A stretch of 8,932 nucleotides of DNA from Candidatus Thorarchaeota archaeon SMTZ1-83. GTDB lineage: Archaea > Asgardarchaeota > Thorarchaeia > Thorarchaeales > Thorarchaeaceae. The translations under genes were made by a program, and so were the position numbers. The notes under the pieces were generated by a model. The model ran no database searches. It saw only the letters and a program-made list of their open reading frames with translations, and was not told where the DNA came from. The DNA is taken from positions 1 through 8,932 of the forward strand of contig LRSK01000145.1 of the NCBI GenBank assembly GCA_001563325.1, written 5' to 3'. Positions 1 through 6,306 of this stretch are shown here, piece by piece; position 1 is the stretch's first letter, and each line of letters opens with the position of its first letter.

Positions 1-2
1 AA

Positions 3-509
3 TTCTATGCTCACATTCAGAACTCTCACTACGATCTTGCCCTTGTGACCGGCGACCTTGTCCGAGAGGCCGAGATGAGGGCCGCCATGCCTGAACTGCC
101 TGAATGCTACATAGTTCAAGGCAACATGGACTATGGCCGAGCATTCAATATCCATGAACGGGTTGAGATTGAGAAGCTGACTTTCCTTCTGCTACATGGC
201 ACACAGTTCAGACCGCGGGGCAACATCAAGCAGTTTTGGGCCATCATGATGAACGTGGGTGCAGACGTTGGAGTCCATGGTCACACACACAAGCCTGCTA
301 TTGAACTACATGAAGGTAAGCTCTTCCTGAATCCGGGAACGATTTCTGGAGCCACCGGTGGCTGGGCAGGGGTTCAAGATGCAAGCTTCATCGAGCTTGA
401 GGTGAACCAGTCTGAGATTATCGTCAATCTTCATCATACCGATTGGCATGTTGTGAAACGGTCAGAAGCACAGTTTCGCAAGGTTGAGGGCCAGATGGTG
501 CGTTCCTGA
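3..509 (+). CDS. Metallophosphoesterase, YfcE/MJ0936/Vps29-like, 5' end missing
   Basis: This is the C-terminal portion of a calcineurin-like metallophosphoesterase, a family that hydrolyses phosphodiesters or phosphomonoesters with two metal ions. The reading frame is open from base 3 and enters from outside the window; the GTG at 45 lies inside the conserved strand LALVTGDLV and is not the real start. Visible metal-site motifs in order are GDL (about nt 51), GNMD (120-131), an HG histidine (195) and GHTHKP (279-296), followed by NPGTISGA (about 321-344). The first D-x-H motif must lie upstream of the window. The order and spacing, and the ending NPG-SGA then ASFIELEV, match the YfcE subfamily that includes archaeal MJ0936 and eukaryotic Vps29. 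The visible metal ligands are intact, so it should be an active enzyme rather than a scaffold. Its stop lies only 27 bases from the stop of the convergent gene. Substrate unknown. Confidence 0.9.
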   Translation, partial: FYAHIQNSHYDLALVTGDLVREAEMRAAMPELPECYIVQGNMDYGRAFNIHERVEIEKLTFLLLHGTQFRPRGNIKQFWAIMMNVGADVGVHGHTHKPAIELHEGKLFLNPGTISGATGGWAGVQDASFIELEVNQSEIIVNLHHTDWHVVKRSEAQFRKVEGQMVRS

Positions 510-536
510 TGCCCTCACTGACATGAAATCGCCTCA

Positions 537-1121
537 CTACTCATCTCCCCAAGGATCGGGGCTGAGCAACCTGACATAAAGCCTTTTGACCACATTCGCA
601 CTCTCTTCCAGAGACCTCTTGGTTATACTTCTCCTCAGCTCCATGAGATCCACTTGGGGATTGGTTTCTTGCTGTGAGATTAGGGATGCAGGGTCGGGCA
701 TCGATGTGCGTATTTCCTCTGCGGGGTCGATGTCGCGGGTGAACTTGACTCGGGCAAAGAATAGCGCCAGAGTCTTCTTGATTGCCTTCTTCTCTGAGGA
801 CTCTGTCGGCATCATTGACACAATTTGTACTGCACCTGTCCTTAGCTTCTCAGAAACAATCTTCTGGACCGCCTCGGCGAGTTCTCGATTCTGCCCTACA
901 GCGATGCCCATGTTTATCATCAACATACGAATTCGGTCCAACAACACTCCAACTGTGGTTCCGACTAATGGCTTAGGTCTCATTGCAGCACACCAGTCAT
1001 AATATGCATCAGTGATCTTCCTCAGCCCCTTTTCCTGTCTAGAGAACTCTCTCATGTTCTCAACTGGGATAATGGGGCACCATACATTCATCGGCGTTGA
1101 GTCGGAACCCTTACTACTCAT
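537..1121 (-). CDS. Hypothetical soluble protein, 194 residues
   Basis: I do not recognise this family. The ATG-to-TAG frame encodes 194 residues with no signal peptide or membrane segment. It appears mainly helical: residues about 27-50 and 55-95 form amphipathic stretches, including LLDRIRMLMINMG and LAEAVQKIVSEKL, and a charged segment KKAIKKTLALFF follows near residue 110. The C-terminal third is polar, with a last predicted helix before the terminus PWGDE. Only three cysteines or tryptophan-rich spots stand out (VWCP near residue 13, YDWCAAM near 41), and there is no obvious catalytic motif. It is the longest frame on either strand here; the opposing frame is serine-rich and looks like a shadow. 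The gene is divergent from the TIGR04076 gene, and TGATAATTGAC on the minus strand about 30 nt before the ATG may be its TATA box. No Shine-Dalgarno sequence is visible. A later ATG at residue 11 is a possible alternative start. Confidence 0.65.
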   Translation of the reverse strand: MSSKGSDSTPMNVWCPIIPVENMREFSRQEKGLRKITDAYYDWCAAMRPKPLVGTTVGVLLDRIRMLMINMGIAVGQNRELAEAVQKIVSEKLRTGAVQIVSMMPTESSEKKAIKKTLALFFARVKFTRDIDPAEEIRTSMPDPASLISQQETNPQVDLMELRRSITKRSLEESANVVKRLYVRLLSPDPWGDE

Positions 1122-1278
1122 TCTTCGTCGTCACGCCTAGTCTGAAGTCAATTATCAGTCTATTCGTAACATATCCATGAAATGGCTGCAGCATACAATC
1201 CTTCAACCTGCTTTGGTGATTGTCTTTATTACATGGGTTCAATCTACCCAAGCTAGCATGTAGCAACGGGTGATTAGG

Positions 1279-1557
1279 ATGCCTACCTACAAGGTGACAA
1301 TCGAAGTAGAAGATATTTCTGGGAACGGAAAGTGCTCCATAGGACAGAAGGTCGGAGATAAGTATCGATATCCTGAGGAATTCGGGAAGATGTGCCCTTG
1401 GTCGCTCTACGTCCTGTACCCGATGATTCTTGTCATGTTGTCCGGCGGATCCTTCGACGGGTTTGATGACGACGGCAGCAGTACAACTGTAGGCTGCACT
1501 GATTACAGACATCAAGTAGTGTACAGAATCAGGCGCGAAACAGTTGAGGACGAATAG
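1279..1557 (+). CDS. TIGR04076 family protein
   Basis: Small protein (92 residues) matching the TIGR04076 pattern: an N-terminal strand YKVTIEVED, then a lone Cys, the motif KVGDKY, the core CPWSLYVLYPMI, a GGSF turn, a second cysteine in GCTDYRHQVVY, and a final VYRIRR strand. The family is widespread in archaea and anaerobic bacteria and its biochemical role is not established; the conserved Cys and Trp suggest ligand or metal binding, which is inference. I chose the ATG at 1279 (MPTYKVT) because GGTGAT at 1269-1274 lies four bases upstream and fits the archaeal anti-Shine-Dalgarno sequence. The in-frame GTG at 1270 falls inside that site and is unlikely to be the start. A weak TATA-like CTTTATTAC lies near 1224. 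A hairpin follows directly after the stop. Confidence 0.85.
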   Translation: MPTYKVTIEVEDISGNGKCSIGQKVGDKYRYPEEFGKMCPWSLYVLYPMILVMLSGGSFDGFDDDGSSTTVGCTDYRHQVVYRIRRETVEDE

Positions 1558-1564
1558 ACCCTCG

Positions 1565-1604
1565 ATTTCACGCACATTCGCGGCGAAGGCTTAAGTCGTG
1601 AAAT
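1565..1604 (+). terminator. Hairpin after the TIGR04076 gene, possible terminator
   Basis: ATTTCACG (1565-1572) and CGTGAAAT (1597-1604) form a perfect 8-bp inverted repeat, with an inner TTCG/CGAA mini-hairpin at about 1577-1587. It starts eight bases after the stop codon. It has no following T-run, which archaeal termination would normally rely on, so it may instead protect the 3' end of the transcript or be a regulatory site for the next gene. Confidence 0.35.
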
Positions 1605-1659
1605 GAGAATTCATGACTGAGAATACCCTTTCGGATCAGAATCTAGGAGGAAATGTGGT

Positions 1660-1911
1660 ATGTGGTGGATAATCGTACCACTTGTCATAGGCGCCCTAAT
1701 CATAGCTGAAATCATAGATCGAAGACAACAGTACTCCCCCGACAAGAACGTCATTCCAGCTCCGCGAGTAATCCATGGTGCTTGGGGTAACAACCTTCTT
1801 CCTCATGGCTACGAGTTCATGTTTGATGATGAGCCATCTGATAGTGGAGCGAGGTTTGAAGCACTGGTAGATGAGATGACAGAGAGGGACTCTCATAGTG
1901 CCGATGCTTAG
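1660..1911 (+). CDS. Small single-pass membrane protein, 83 residues
   Basis: I do not recognise a family. The protein begins with a hydrophobic segment (residues about 2-19, WWIIVPLVIGALIIAEII) ending in the charged DRRQQ, so by the positive-inside rule it is an N-out/C-in anchor or a short signal anchor with the remaining 60 residues in the cytoplasm. The tail has a central part with tryptophan, glycine and proline (HGAWGNNLLPHGYEF) and an acidic end (EALVDEMTERD). The start is fixed by a strong Shine-Dalgarno AGGAGG at 1645-1650, nine bases before ATG 1660; another ATG at 1653 is out of frame and too close. The strong ribosome site is the main evidence that it is real, and two opposing short frames are shadows. 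It lies 70 bp before another membrane-anchored protein, but a separate promoter sits between them. Confidence 0.62.
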   Translation: MWWIIVPLVIGALIIAEIIDRRQQYSPDKNVIPAPRVIHGAWGNNLLPHGYEFMFDDEPSDSGARFEALVDEMTERDSHSADA

Positions 1912-1950
1912 ACTCCGCGGAACCTGAAGACAGAAGCCATTTCAGAAATC

Positions 1951-1985
1951 CTATAAGACACAGTTCTATTAACTATAGTGAATAT
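1951..1985 (+). promoter_or_regulatory. TATA-box promoter with shared 17-bp start-site element (copy 1)
   Basis: CTATAAGA at 1951-1958 is a good archaeal TATA box. Twenty-six bases after its TATAAG begins GTGAAT, inside TTAACTATAGTGAATAT (1969-1985). The same 17-mer with one change occurs at 3637-3653 before the PRC-barrel gene, also downstream of CCTATAAGA. The position agrees with a transcription start near 1977-1978, giving a leader of zero to about seven bases. Confidence 0.65.
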
Positions 1986-2535
1986 GGGAGTCGATGCATT
2001 GCAACGTTCAACAGCTATGGCTGCCGTCGTTCTCGCCATTGTGGCCTTTGGTCTGGGCTTTATGATATCAGGCCTCAGTCCCTATGGTGACATGGCTCCG
2101 GATAGAAACCTTCTGGAGCTTGAGATTGAGGCGCCCAATTGGAGCATGATATTGGCGAACGAATCTAGTCTGACACTCCACCAACTAATGGGGCGAGTTG
2201 TACTCATTGACCTCATGGACACATCGTGTTCTACATGCATAACTCAAGAATCGCATTTGCTCAACATATACGAGATATTTCAGGATGATCTCTGGATTGT
2301 ATCTCTTACTGTGGATTTACTGGACACTCCACAAGCGATAGCCAATCACATGACTAGTAGAGGCCTGCCTTGGCTGCATGGTGTAGACTCTGGCGGTGAA
2401 ATGGCACAGTATTTCAATCTTCGCTACCTTCCAACGTTGATAATAATTGATGCAGAGGGCTACGTCAGATGGATTCACATCGGTCTGTGGAGCACTGATG
2501 ACTTGTCTTCCACACTCATGACGATTATTGGTTGA
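1984..2535 (+). CDS. Membrane-anchored thioredoxin-like (TlpA/AhpC-TSA type) protein
   Basis: Thioredoxin-fold protein, likely a thiol-disulfide oxidoreductase facing outside the membrane. One hydrophobic segment (about residues 11-31) serves as an anchor. It is followed by a short linker and a TlpA-like domain: the strand VVLIDLMDTSC with the redox motif CSTC (Cys82 and Cys85), the strand IVSLTVDLLDTP, the segment GEMAQYFNLRYLPT with the expected cis-proline, and the end IIIDAEGYVRWIHIG. The tryptophan that usually precedes the active site (WCxxC) is replaced by serine. The start is uncertain: ATG 1984 gives 183 residues and nearly leaderless translation, whereas GTG 1978 adds two. I prefer ATG because the GTGAAT belongs to an element that is non-coding in the second promoter copy. 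Partner protein and substrate are unknown; no cytochrome maturation genes lie nearby. Confidence 0.82.
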   Translation: MGVDALQRSTAMAAVVLAIVAFGLGFMISGLSPYGDMAPDRNLLELEIEAPNWSMILANESSLTLHQLMGRVVLIDLMDTSCSTCITQESHLLNIYEIFQDDLWIVSLTVDLLDTPQAIANHMTSRGLPWLHGVDSGGEMAQYFNLRYLPTLIIIDAEGYVRWIHIGLWSTDDLSSTLMTIIG

Positions 2536-2549
2536 ATCTAAGCGGAATC

Positions 2550-2576
2550 GGGCCGTGTGTTTGACATCAATTCGGC
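2550..2576 (+). terminator. Weak inverted repeat after the thioredoxin-like gene
   Basis: GGCCG and CGGCC form a 5-bp inverted repeat with a loop of about 17 bases, followed by the short A-rich stretch CAAAACC. It sits between the thioredoxin-like stop and the TATA-like element of the next gene. It could be a terminator or a chance repeat; the support is weak. Confidence 0.2.
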
Positions 2577-2583
2577 CAAAACC

Positions 2584-2594
2584 GACATAAAGAG
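2584..2594 (+). promoter_or_regulatory. TATA-like element before the PRPP-synthetase-like gene
   Basis: GACATAAAGAG lies about 37 bases before ATG 2624. This predicts a transcription start near 2612-2615 and a leader of roughly ten bases, similar to neighbouring genes. There is no good Shine-Dalgarno sequence before the ATG, which fits a short-leader transcript. It is a single weak match. Confidence 0.35.
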
Positions 2595-2623
2595 CATGTG
2601 AGCTTACTTCCAAGCGTGACATA

Positions 2624-3590
2624 ATGAGTGACTTCAGAGTACTCTTGGCGAGCGGTGCCGAACATCTTAGACAGCGGTTCGAAGAGCTTGGCTATCAGGT
2701 CTATTCCTCGGACACCAACTTCGATGGAACGCACTTCTTTCCCAACTCCGACCTCTACGTGAGGATTGCACAGGTCAGAGAACTTGAGAATCAGAGAGTC
2801 GCGGTCATTCAGAGCTGTACGGGCTCATCCCCTGCGGCGAAGGAGTTCTACTCAACGTCCGACCGCGTACAAGAGCTCATGCTATTGCTGGATATACTGA
2901 AACACCCAGTGGAAGTCAAGAAGCTCGGACACAAGGAGTACGAAACCAAGCCATTGAGTCCACCCAGTAGCATAGACGTCGTACTCACTCACCAGCCATT
3001 TTCACTTCAGGACAAGGCCTTCCGTACCGGAGAGGCAGTATCCAGCCGGTCGGTCATGAGAAGCATAGCAAGGTTATGTGACAGACTCTGGTTTGTGGAA
3101 CCGCTGGCTGATGTAGATGTACCTTGGGTTGAAGAATTGGCTGATAAGGGAAAATACGAAGTCATCAGGATCACACAGGAGCTAATCGGGCATGCCGCAG
3201 CCATCTTCGGGTTTGATGACTATGTACTCACTGCACCTGATGAGGGGGCTCAAAGAAGATTCAATGTCCCAGGGTTCAGTAAGCGAAGATCAGACTCCTT
3301 CACAATTGACATGCATGGGGAGCTCGATGTGGCTGGGAAGAACGTCATTGTTCTGGATGACCTGACAAAGACTGGCACCACTCTCATCAGGGCTGCCAGT
3401 TCTGCACGTCACACCAATCCGCGACCAAGGGGAGAGGCTACTTGATGATCTAATATCCAGGAGTGGGGGCAAAATCGTCACTTCAAACACAGTCTATAGT
3501 GTTGCCTTCTGTGAGAAGCACCCTCGTCTATCGTATGACATAGTAGACAAGCTTGTGGAGCACCTTCAGCAGTTCGGAACGGCAGAGTAG
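2624..3590 (+). CDS. Divergent PRPP-synthetase-like protein, frame broken near 3385-3405
   Basis: Resembles ribose-phosphate pyrophosphokinase, which makes PRPP from ribose 5-phosphate and ATP. In the first frame (2624-3445) the visible parts are the N-terminal domain with VRIAQVRELENQRVAVIQS (about 46-64), ELMLLLDILK (84-93), the ATP-site-like QDKAF..GE (129-137), the SKRR loop (219-222) and the PRPP-binding loop VIVLDDLTKTGTTL (241-254). That frame then ends in an unrelated tail. The expected C-terminus continues in the next frame from about 3399 to TAG 3588-3590: VLHVTPIRDQGERLLDDL, then KIVTSNTVYS and a final helix DIVDKLVEHL. About ten to twelve residues expected between the loop and LHVTP are absent, so a deletion of 3k+2 bases is more likely than a single-base slip. 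The usual DLH catalytic motif is not seen (FVEPL instead), so it may be a paralog of altered function. Sequence error and pseudogene cannot be separated here. Confidence 0.82.
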
Positions 3591-3614
3591 GAGTGGTCCC
3601 ACATTCCAAAAAGC

Positions 3615-3653
3615 CTATAAGAAACTCGGACAGTAGTTAACAATAGTGAATAT
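3615..3653 (+). promoter_or_regulatory. TATA-box promoter with shared 17-bp start-site element (copy 2)
   Basis: CTATAAGA at 3615-3622 is followed by TTAACAATAGTGAATAT at 3637-3653, which matches 16 of 17 bases of the element at 1969-1985. TATA-to-GTGAAT spacing is 30 here and 26 in the first copy. The GTG inside this copy is out of frame with the PRC-barrel start at 3657, so the element is a promoter or operator feature and not coding sequence. The predicted leader is about ten bases. Confidence 0.65.
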
Positions 3654-3656
3654 ACG

Positions 3657-4331
3657 ATGGAGGTCTCAGAACCATTCTGCTGCAAGATGCTGAGGAACAA
3701 AGACGTTATGGACTCCACTTCTAAGAAGATCGGACGCATTGGTGACTTCACATTTCTGTTTGATGGAGAGCTGACGTTCTCACATTTCATGATGACGGGA
3801 TCCAGATGGGAAGAGCTCCTTGAGGCCCTCAAGCTCAGGCCTGACCATGATGCTGTGTTCAGCTCCACCATAATCAAGAAGGTAGATACTCATATTCATC
3901 TAAACACAACAGCAAACTCACTCATGACTGCTGAAGAGAGGGCCCAGGTTTCAGAGGATGAGATAAGATTCTCCGAACTGGAAGCCCTTGATATCATTGA
4001 CAAGGACAATGCCAAAGTTGGCCGAGCAATTGACGTGGATTTCGATGTTGACGGGCGGGTGTCAATCATAGTAGGAGGCGGCTTCATAGAAGAGAAGCTT
4101 GAAGCCATTGGTGTGAAGGAAGACGTCGACATAATTGTGCCAAGTGATGTGATAGCTTCCATAGAAGATACAATACGGCTATCTGTGTCAAAAGATGAGC
4201 TTGACACTACCCTTGATGGGGTACTGAGAGAACGGGCCATGGAAATCCGAAATGCAAGAGAGGCAGCTACAACCCATAACAAACCCACACGGGAGCGCGT
4301 GTACGCCTTCTGGCCATATAGCTCGAAATGA
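3657..4331 (+). CDS. PRC-barrel protein with two PRC-barrel-like domains
   Basis: Soluble 224-residue protein. Two segments have the PRC-barrel pattern (a short beta barrel found in photosynthetic reaction centre subunit H and in RNA-processing and cell-division proteins). The first is residues about 11-80, with MLRNKDVMDSTSKKIGRIGD then FTFLFDG; the second is about 105-175, with ELEALDIIDKDNAKVGRAID, then the strand GRVSIIVGGG and the end IIVPSDVIASIEDTIRL. Between them is a charged linker (about 85-105). The C-terminus has a helix rich in Arg and Glu and a basic-aromatic tail (RERVYAFWPYSSK). Paired PRC-barrel proteins are common in archaea, where some help cell division as CdvB-type or SepF partners; no partner gene is seen here, so the role remains open. 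ATG 3657 is chosen because it follows the strong promoter by about ten bases; there is no Shine-Dalgarno sequence. Confidence 0.85.
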   Translation: MEVSEPFCCKMLRNKDVMDSTSKKIGRIGDFTFLFDGELTFSHFMMTGSRWEELLEALKLRPDHDAVFSSTIIKKVDTHIHLNTTANSLMTAEERAQVSEDEIRFSELEALDIIDKDNAKVGRAIDVDFDVDGRVSIIVGGGFIEEKLEAIGVKEDVDIIVPSDVIASIEDTIRLSVSKDELDTTLDGVLRERAMEIRNAREAATTHNKPTRERVYAFWPYSSK

Positions 4332-4450
4332 TTGCAGGACTGCGAGAAGTTCCACATCTCCTTCCTTCAAGCTTTATCTGCGTTCTTCTCCTACAATGGT
4401 AGCTAATCGACCAAGTCCCGGCCTTGTCACAATTCCGGGAGAGGGAACCC

Positions 4451-4822
4451 ATGGACTTCGAATCAGAGTATAACATTGATGGAACAATACAGTTCAACCC
4501 ACAGGAGATTATCGACTTTCCTGAATTGATAGAAGGATGTACGAAGGAGTGGCAGAATCTGGCTCTCTGTCAAGTCAACGACAGTGTGATTAGACTGGGT
4601 GTAATCAAAGGGGAGTTCCACTGGCACAAGCATGGTCGAGAGGACGAGTTCTTCTATGTGATTGACGGAAGACTCCTTATCGACCTAGAGGGTCGGACAG
4701 TTCAGCTCGGGCCACGTCAGGGCTTTGTCGTGCCCAAGGGAGTGACACATCGGACAAGGGCACCAGAGAGAACGGTAATCATGATGGTTGAAGGTAGTAC
4801 CGTAACACCAACAGGTGACTAG
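4451..4822 (+). CDS. Small single-domain cupin
   Basis: A 123-residue cupin_2 protein. Cupin motif 1 is visible as HKH(x)4E(x)6G at residues 59-73 (His59, His61, Glu66, Gly73), preceded by one more histidine at 57. Motif 2 is GPRQGFVVPKGVTHRT at residues 87-102, with His100 as the fourth likely metal ligand. All expected ligands for a mononuclear metal site are present, so it should bind Fe, Mn, Ni or Zn; sugar isomerases, dioxygenases and ligand-binding proteins share this fold, and the substrate cannot be read from sequence. ATG 4451 is preferred over the upstream TTG 4424 because the purine-rich GGGAGAGGG (4437-4445) lies just upstream. CTTTATC near 4372 is a weak TATA candidate. Its stop is 21 bases from the stop of the convergent UbiD-type gene. 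Confidence 0.88.
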   Translation: MDFESEYNIDGTIQFNPQEIIDFPELIEGCTKEWQNLALCQVNDSVIRLGVIKGEFHWHKHGREDEFFYVIDGRLLIDLEGRTVQLGPRQGFVVPKGVTHRTRAPERTVIMMVEGSTVTPTGD

Positions 4823-4843
4823 GCTAACAGACGGCACCTTGAG

Positions 4844-6151
4844 CTAATAATCGAAGTATTCACTCAGGTCGATTTCTGGGAATTCAACACGCTCAAAGTT
4901 CTTGCCCTTGGCTACCGTTGGCTTTGTCGCATCAAAGCCAATCTTTGTAGTCAGCTTTGTGCCCGGCTCTGCGCTTGGATCGAGAGAGCTCCCTGGCTCC
5001 CTATCCTTCACTAGCATCCCCAAGTGTCCCTGGAATCTGGTAGCCATTGCCCATTCGCGGCTCTGTTCGTCGTACAAGTCAATATCCTCATCATAGATCC
5101 ATACATGCTTTGCACTTCGATGCCCCTCAAAAGCACCTTCGATTGCTCTCATTCCATCATCGTCACTCTTCTTCCTAATCTTCACTGCGACGTGCAACCA
5201 GCTTGTGCCCCCTGGAGTAATGTGTACATCGAGCACCTCTACCCCTCTTTCTGCAATCTTCCTGAACACGGTAGGTTCTCGTGGCATTCCCATCAGAATC
5301 TTGTGTTCCAACCTGCCTGGAAGAAGCGCCTGCCAGATGGCGTTCTTCCTGTGTGTGATCTTCCTGACCTCGAAGACAGGCTCCTGTCTTACTATGTCTG
5401 CGGTCTCGGTTGTGTCTACAAACGGGCCCTCATCGACCCTCTCCTCCCAGAATACTCTCCCCTCCAACACGAATTCGCAGTCCGCTGGTATCATCAGATC
5501 GACCGTCTTGGCCCTTGCTACGTTGATTGGCCCCAAGGCATTGGCAATCTCAAGTTCATCTACTCCAATCTCGACAGAAGTAGCAGCAGCAATCAGAACC
5601 TCCGGCGTGTTTCCAATACAGTAGGCGACATCTACCTCACCGTTTCGCTCCAGGAACTTATGGAAATGACGACCGCGTACAACTCTGGTGACCATCCGGT
5701 CTTTGTCAATCTGCATTGCTCGATGAAAGTCGAGATTCTGTCCAAACTCCGGATCTGATGAAACAACCACACTTGAGGAGATATACGGCCCTCGTTCAAT
5801 CCTGTTGTGAACCAGGATTGGCAGCTTATCCAGGTCCACTTTCTTTTCCACTATTTCTTGACAGGAAGCCCTCTTCGTTTTCTCTGGTGAGCTCCGATTC
5901 TCTATTGCATTTGCCAAGGTTGGAATGATGTCCTTGACCCCTATTCCGAAATACTCTGCAATCTGCTCTTTAGTGCAGAATAGGTTCCCCACGACCTTAG
6001 TATCACACTCCTTCACGTCTGTGAAGAACACTGGCTTCGGTTCCATGGCCTTCAATACACCAGCTATCTCAAGGTTCTTCGAAACGGCTTTTCGAATCGT
6101 TGTGAGCTTACCCTGTTCGTCTAATTTCCTCACGTAATCGTCAAGTATCAT
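4844..6151 (-). CDS. UbiD-family decarboxylase, probable anhydromevalonate phosphate decarboxylase
   Basis: Full-length (435 residues) member of the UbiD family, which decarboxylates using prenylated FMN and a metal ion. Archaeal members of this size act in the archaeal mevalonate pathway, converting trans-anhydromevalonate 5-phosphate to isopentenyl phosphate; this was shown for the Aeropyrum pernix enzyme, and I assign the same role by similarity. Visible family features are FTDVKECDTKVVGNLF (43-58), the RGPYISSSVVVSSDPEFG stretch (120-137), NLDFHRAMQI (139-148) followed by the RHFHKF histidines (161-166), GVDELEIANAL (197-207), the signature PADCEFVLEGRV (222-233) and EGPFVDTTE (241-249). 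The protein is cytoplasmic. It would need a UbiX-type prenyltransferase for its cofactor; none is in the window. The start is supported by AGGAGAGG six bases before the ATG on the minus strand. It is divergent from the GNAT gene. Confidence 0.93.
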   Translation of the reverse strand: MILDDYVRKLDEQGKLTTIRKAVSKNLEIAGVLKAMEPKPVFFTDVKECDTKVVGNLFCTKEQIAEYFGIGVKDIIPTLANAIENRSSPEKTKRASCQEIVEKKVDLDKLPILVHNRIERGPYISSSVVVSSDPEFGQNLDFHRAMQIDKDRMVTRVVRGRHFHKFLERNGEVDVAYCIGNTPEVLIAAATSVEIGVDELEIANALGPINVARAKTVDLMIPADCEFVLEGRVFWEERVDEGPFVDTTETADIVRQEPVFEVRKITHRKNAIWQALLPGRLEHKILMGMPREPTVFRKIAERGVEVLDVHITPGGTSWLHVAVKIRKKSDDDGMRAIEGAFEGHRSAKHVWIYDEDIDLYDEQSREWAMATRFQGHLGMLVKDREPGSSLDPSAEPGTKLTTKIGFDATKPTVAKGKNFERVEFPEIDLSEYFDY

Positions 6152-6175
6152 AGAAAGCCTCTCCTAGAAACTGAA

Positions 6176-6196
6176 CCCGCGCGCAAAGAGGGCGGG
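6176..6196 (-). promoter_or_regulatory. GC-rich hairpin in the leader of the UbiD-type gene
   Basis: CCCGC (6176-6180) and GCGGG (6192-6196) flank an 11-base loop in the stretch just upstream of the ribosome site of the minus-strand gene. If transcription starts further upstream, for example after the GTTAAC-containing AT stretch near 6200, this hairpin would lie in the leader. It could equally be a chance GC-rich repeat. Confidence 0.2.
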
Positions 6197-6306
6197 CCCT
6201 TGGTTAACTCTTCCGCCTGAATCGGGGAGCGTATCCAACAGCAGTGTTTCTCAACAGCGACTAGTTCAAATGAGAAGCAATCACCATAAGCCAAGATGTT
6301 TTCAAG

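Noticed and set aside
586..1002. 138-residue plus-strand ORF opposite the 194-residue gene
   Set aside because: Serine-rich and low in typical helix pattern; it is the antisense shadow of the minus-strand frame.
1114..1575. 153-residue minus-strand ORF
   Set aside because: It covers the whole TIGR04076 gene in antisense, which has clear family motifs and a ribosome site.
3896..4357. 153-residue minus-strand ORF, very rich in serine
   Set aside because: Antisense shadow of the PRC-barrel gene; composition is typical of reverse-complemented coding sequence.
5024..5758. 244-residue plus-strand ORF and shorter overlapping ones
   Set aside because: They lie antisense within the UbiD-type gene, whose family motifs run over the full length.
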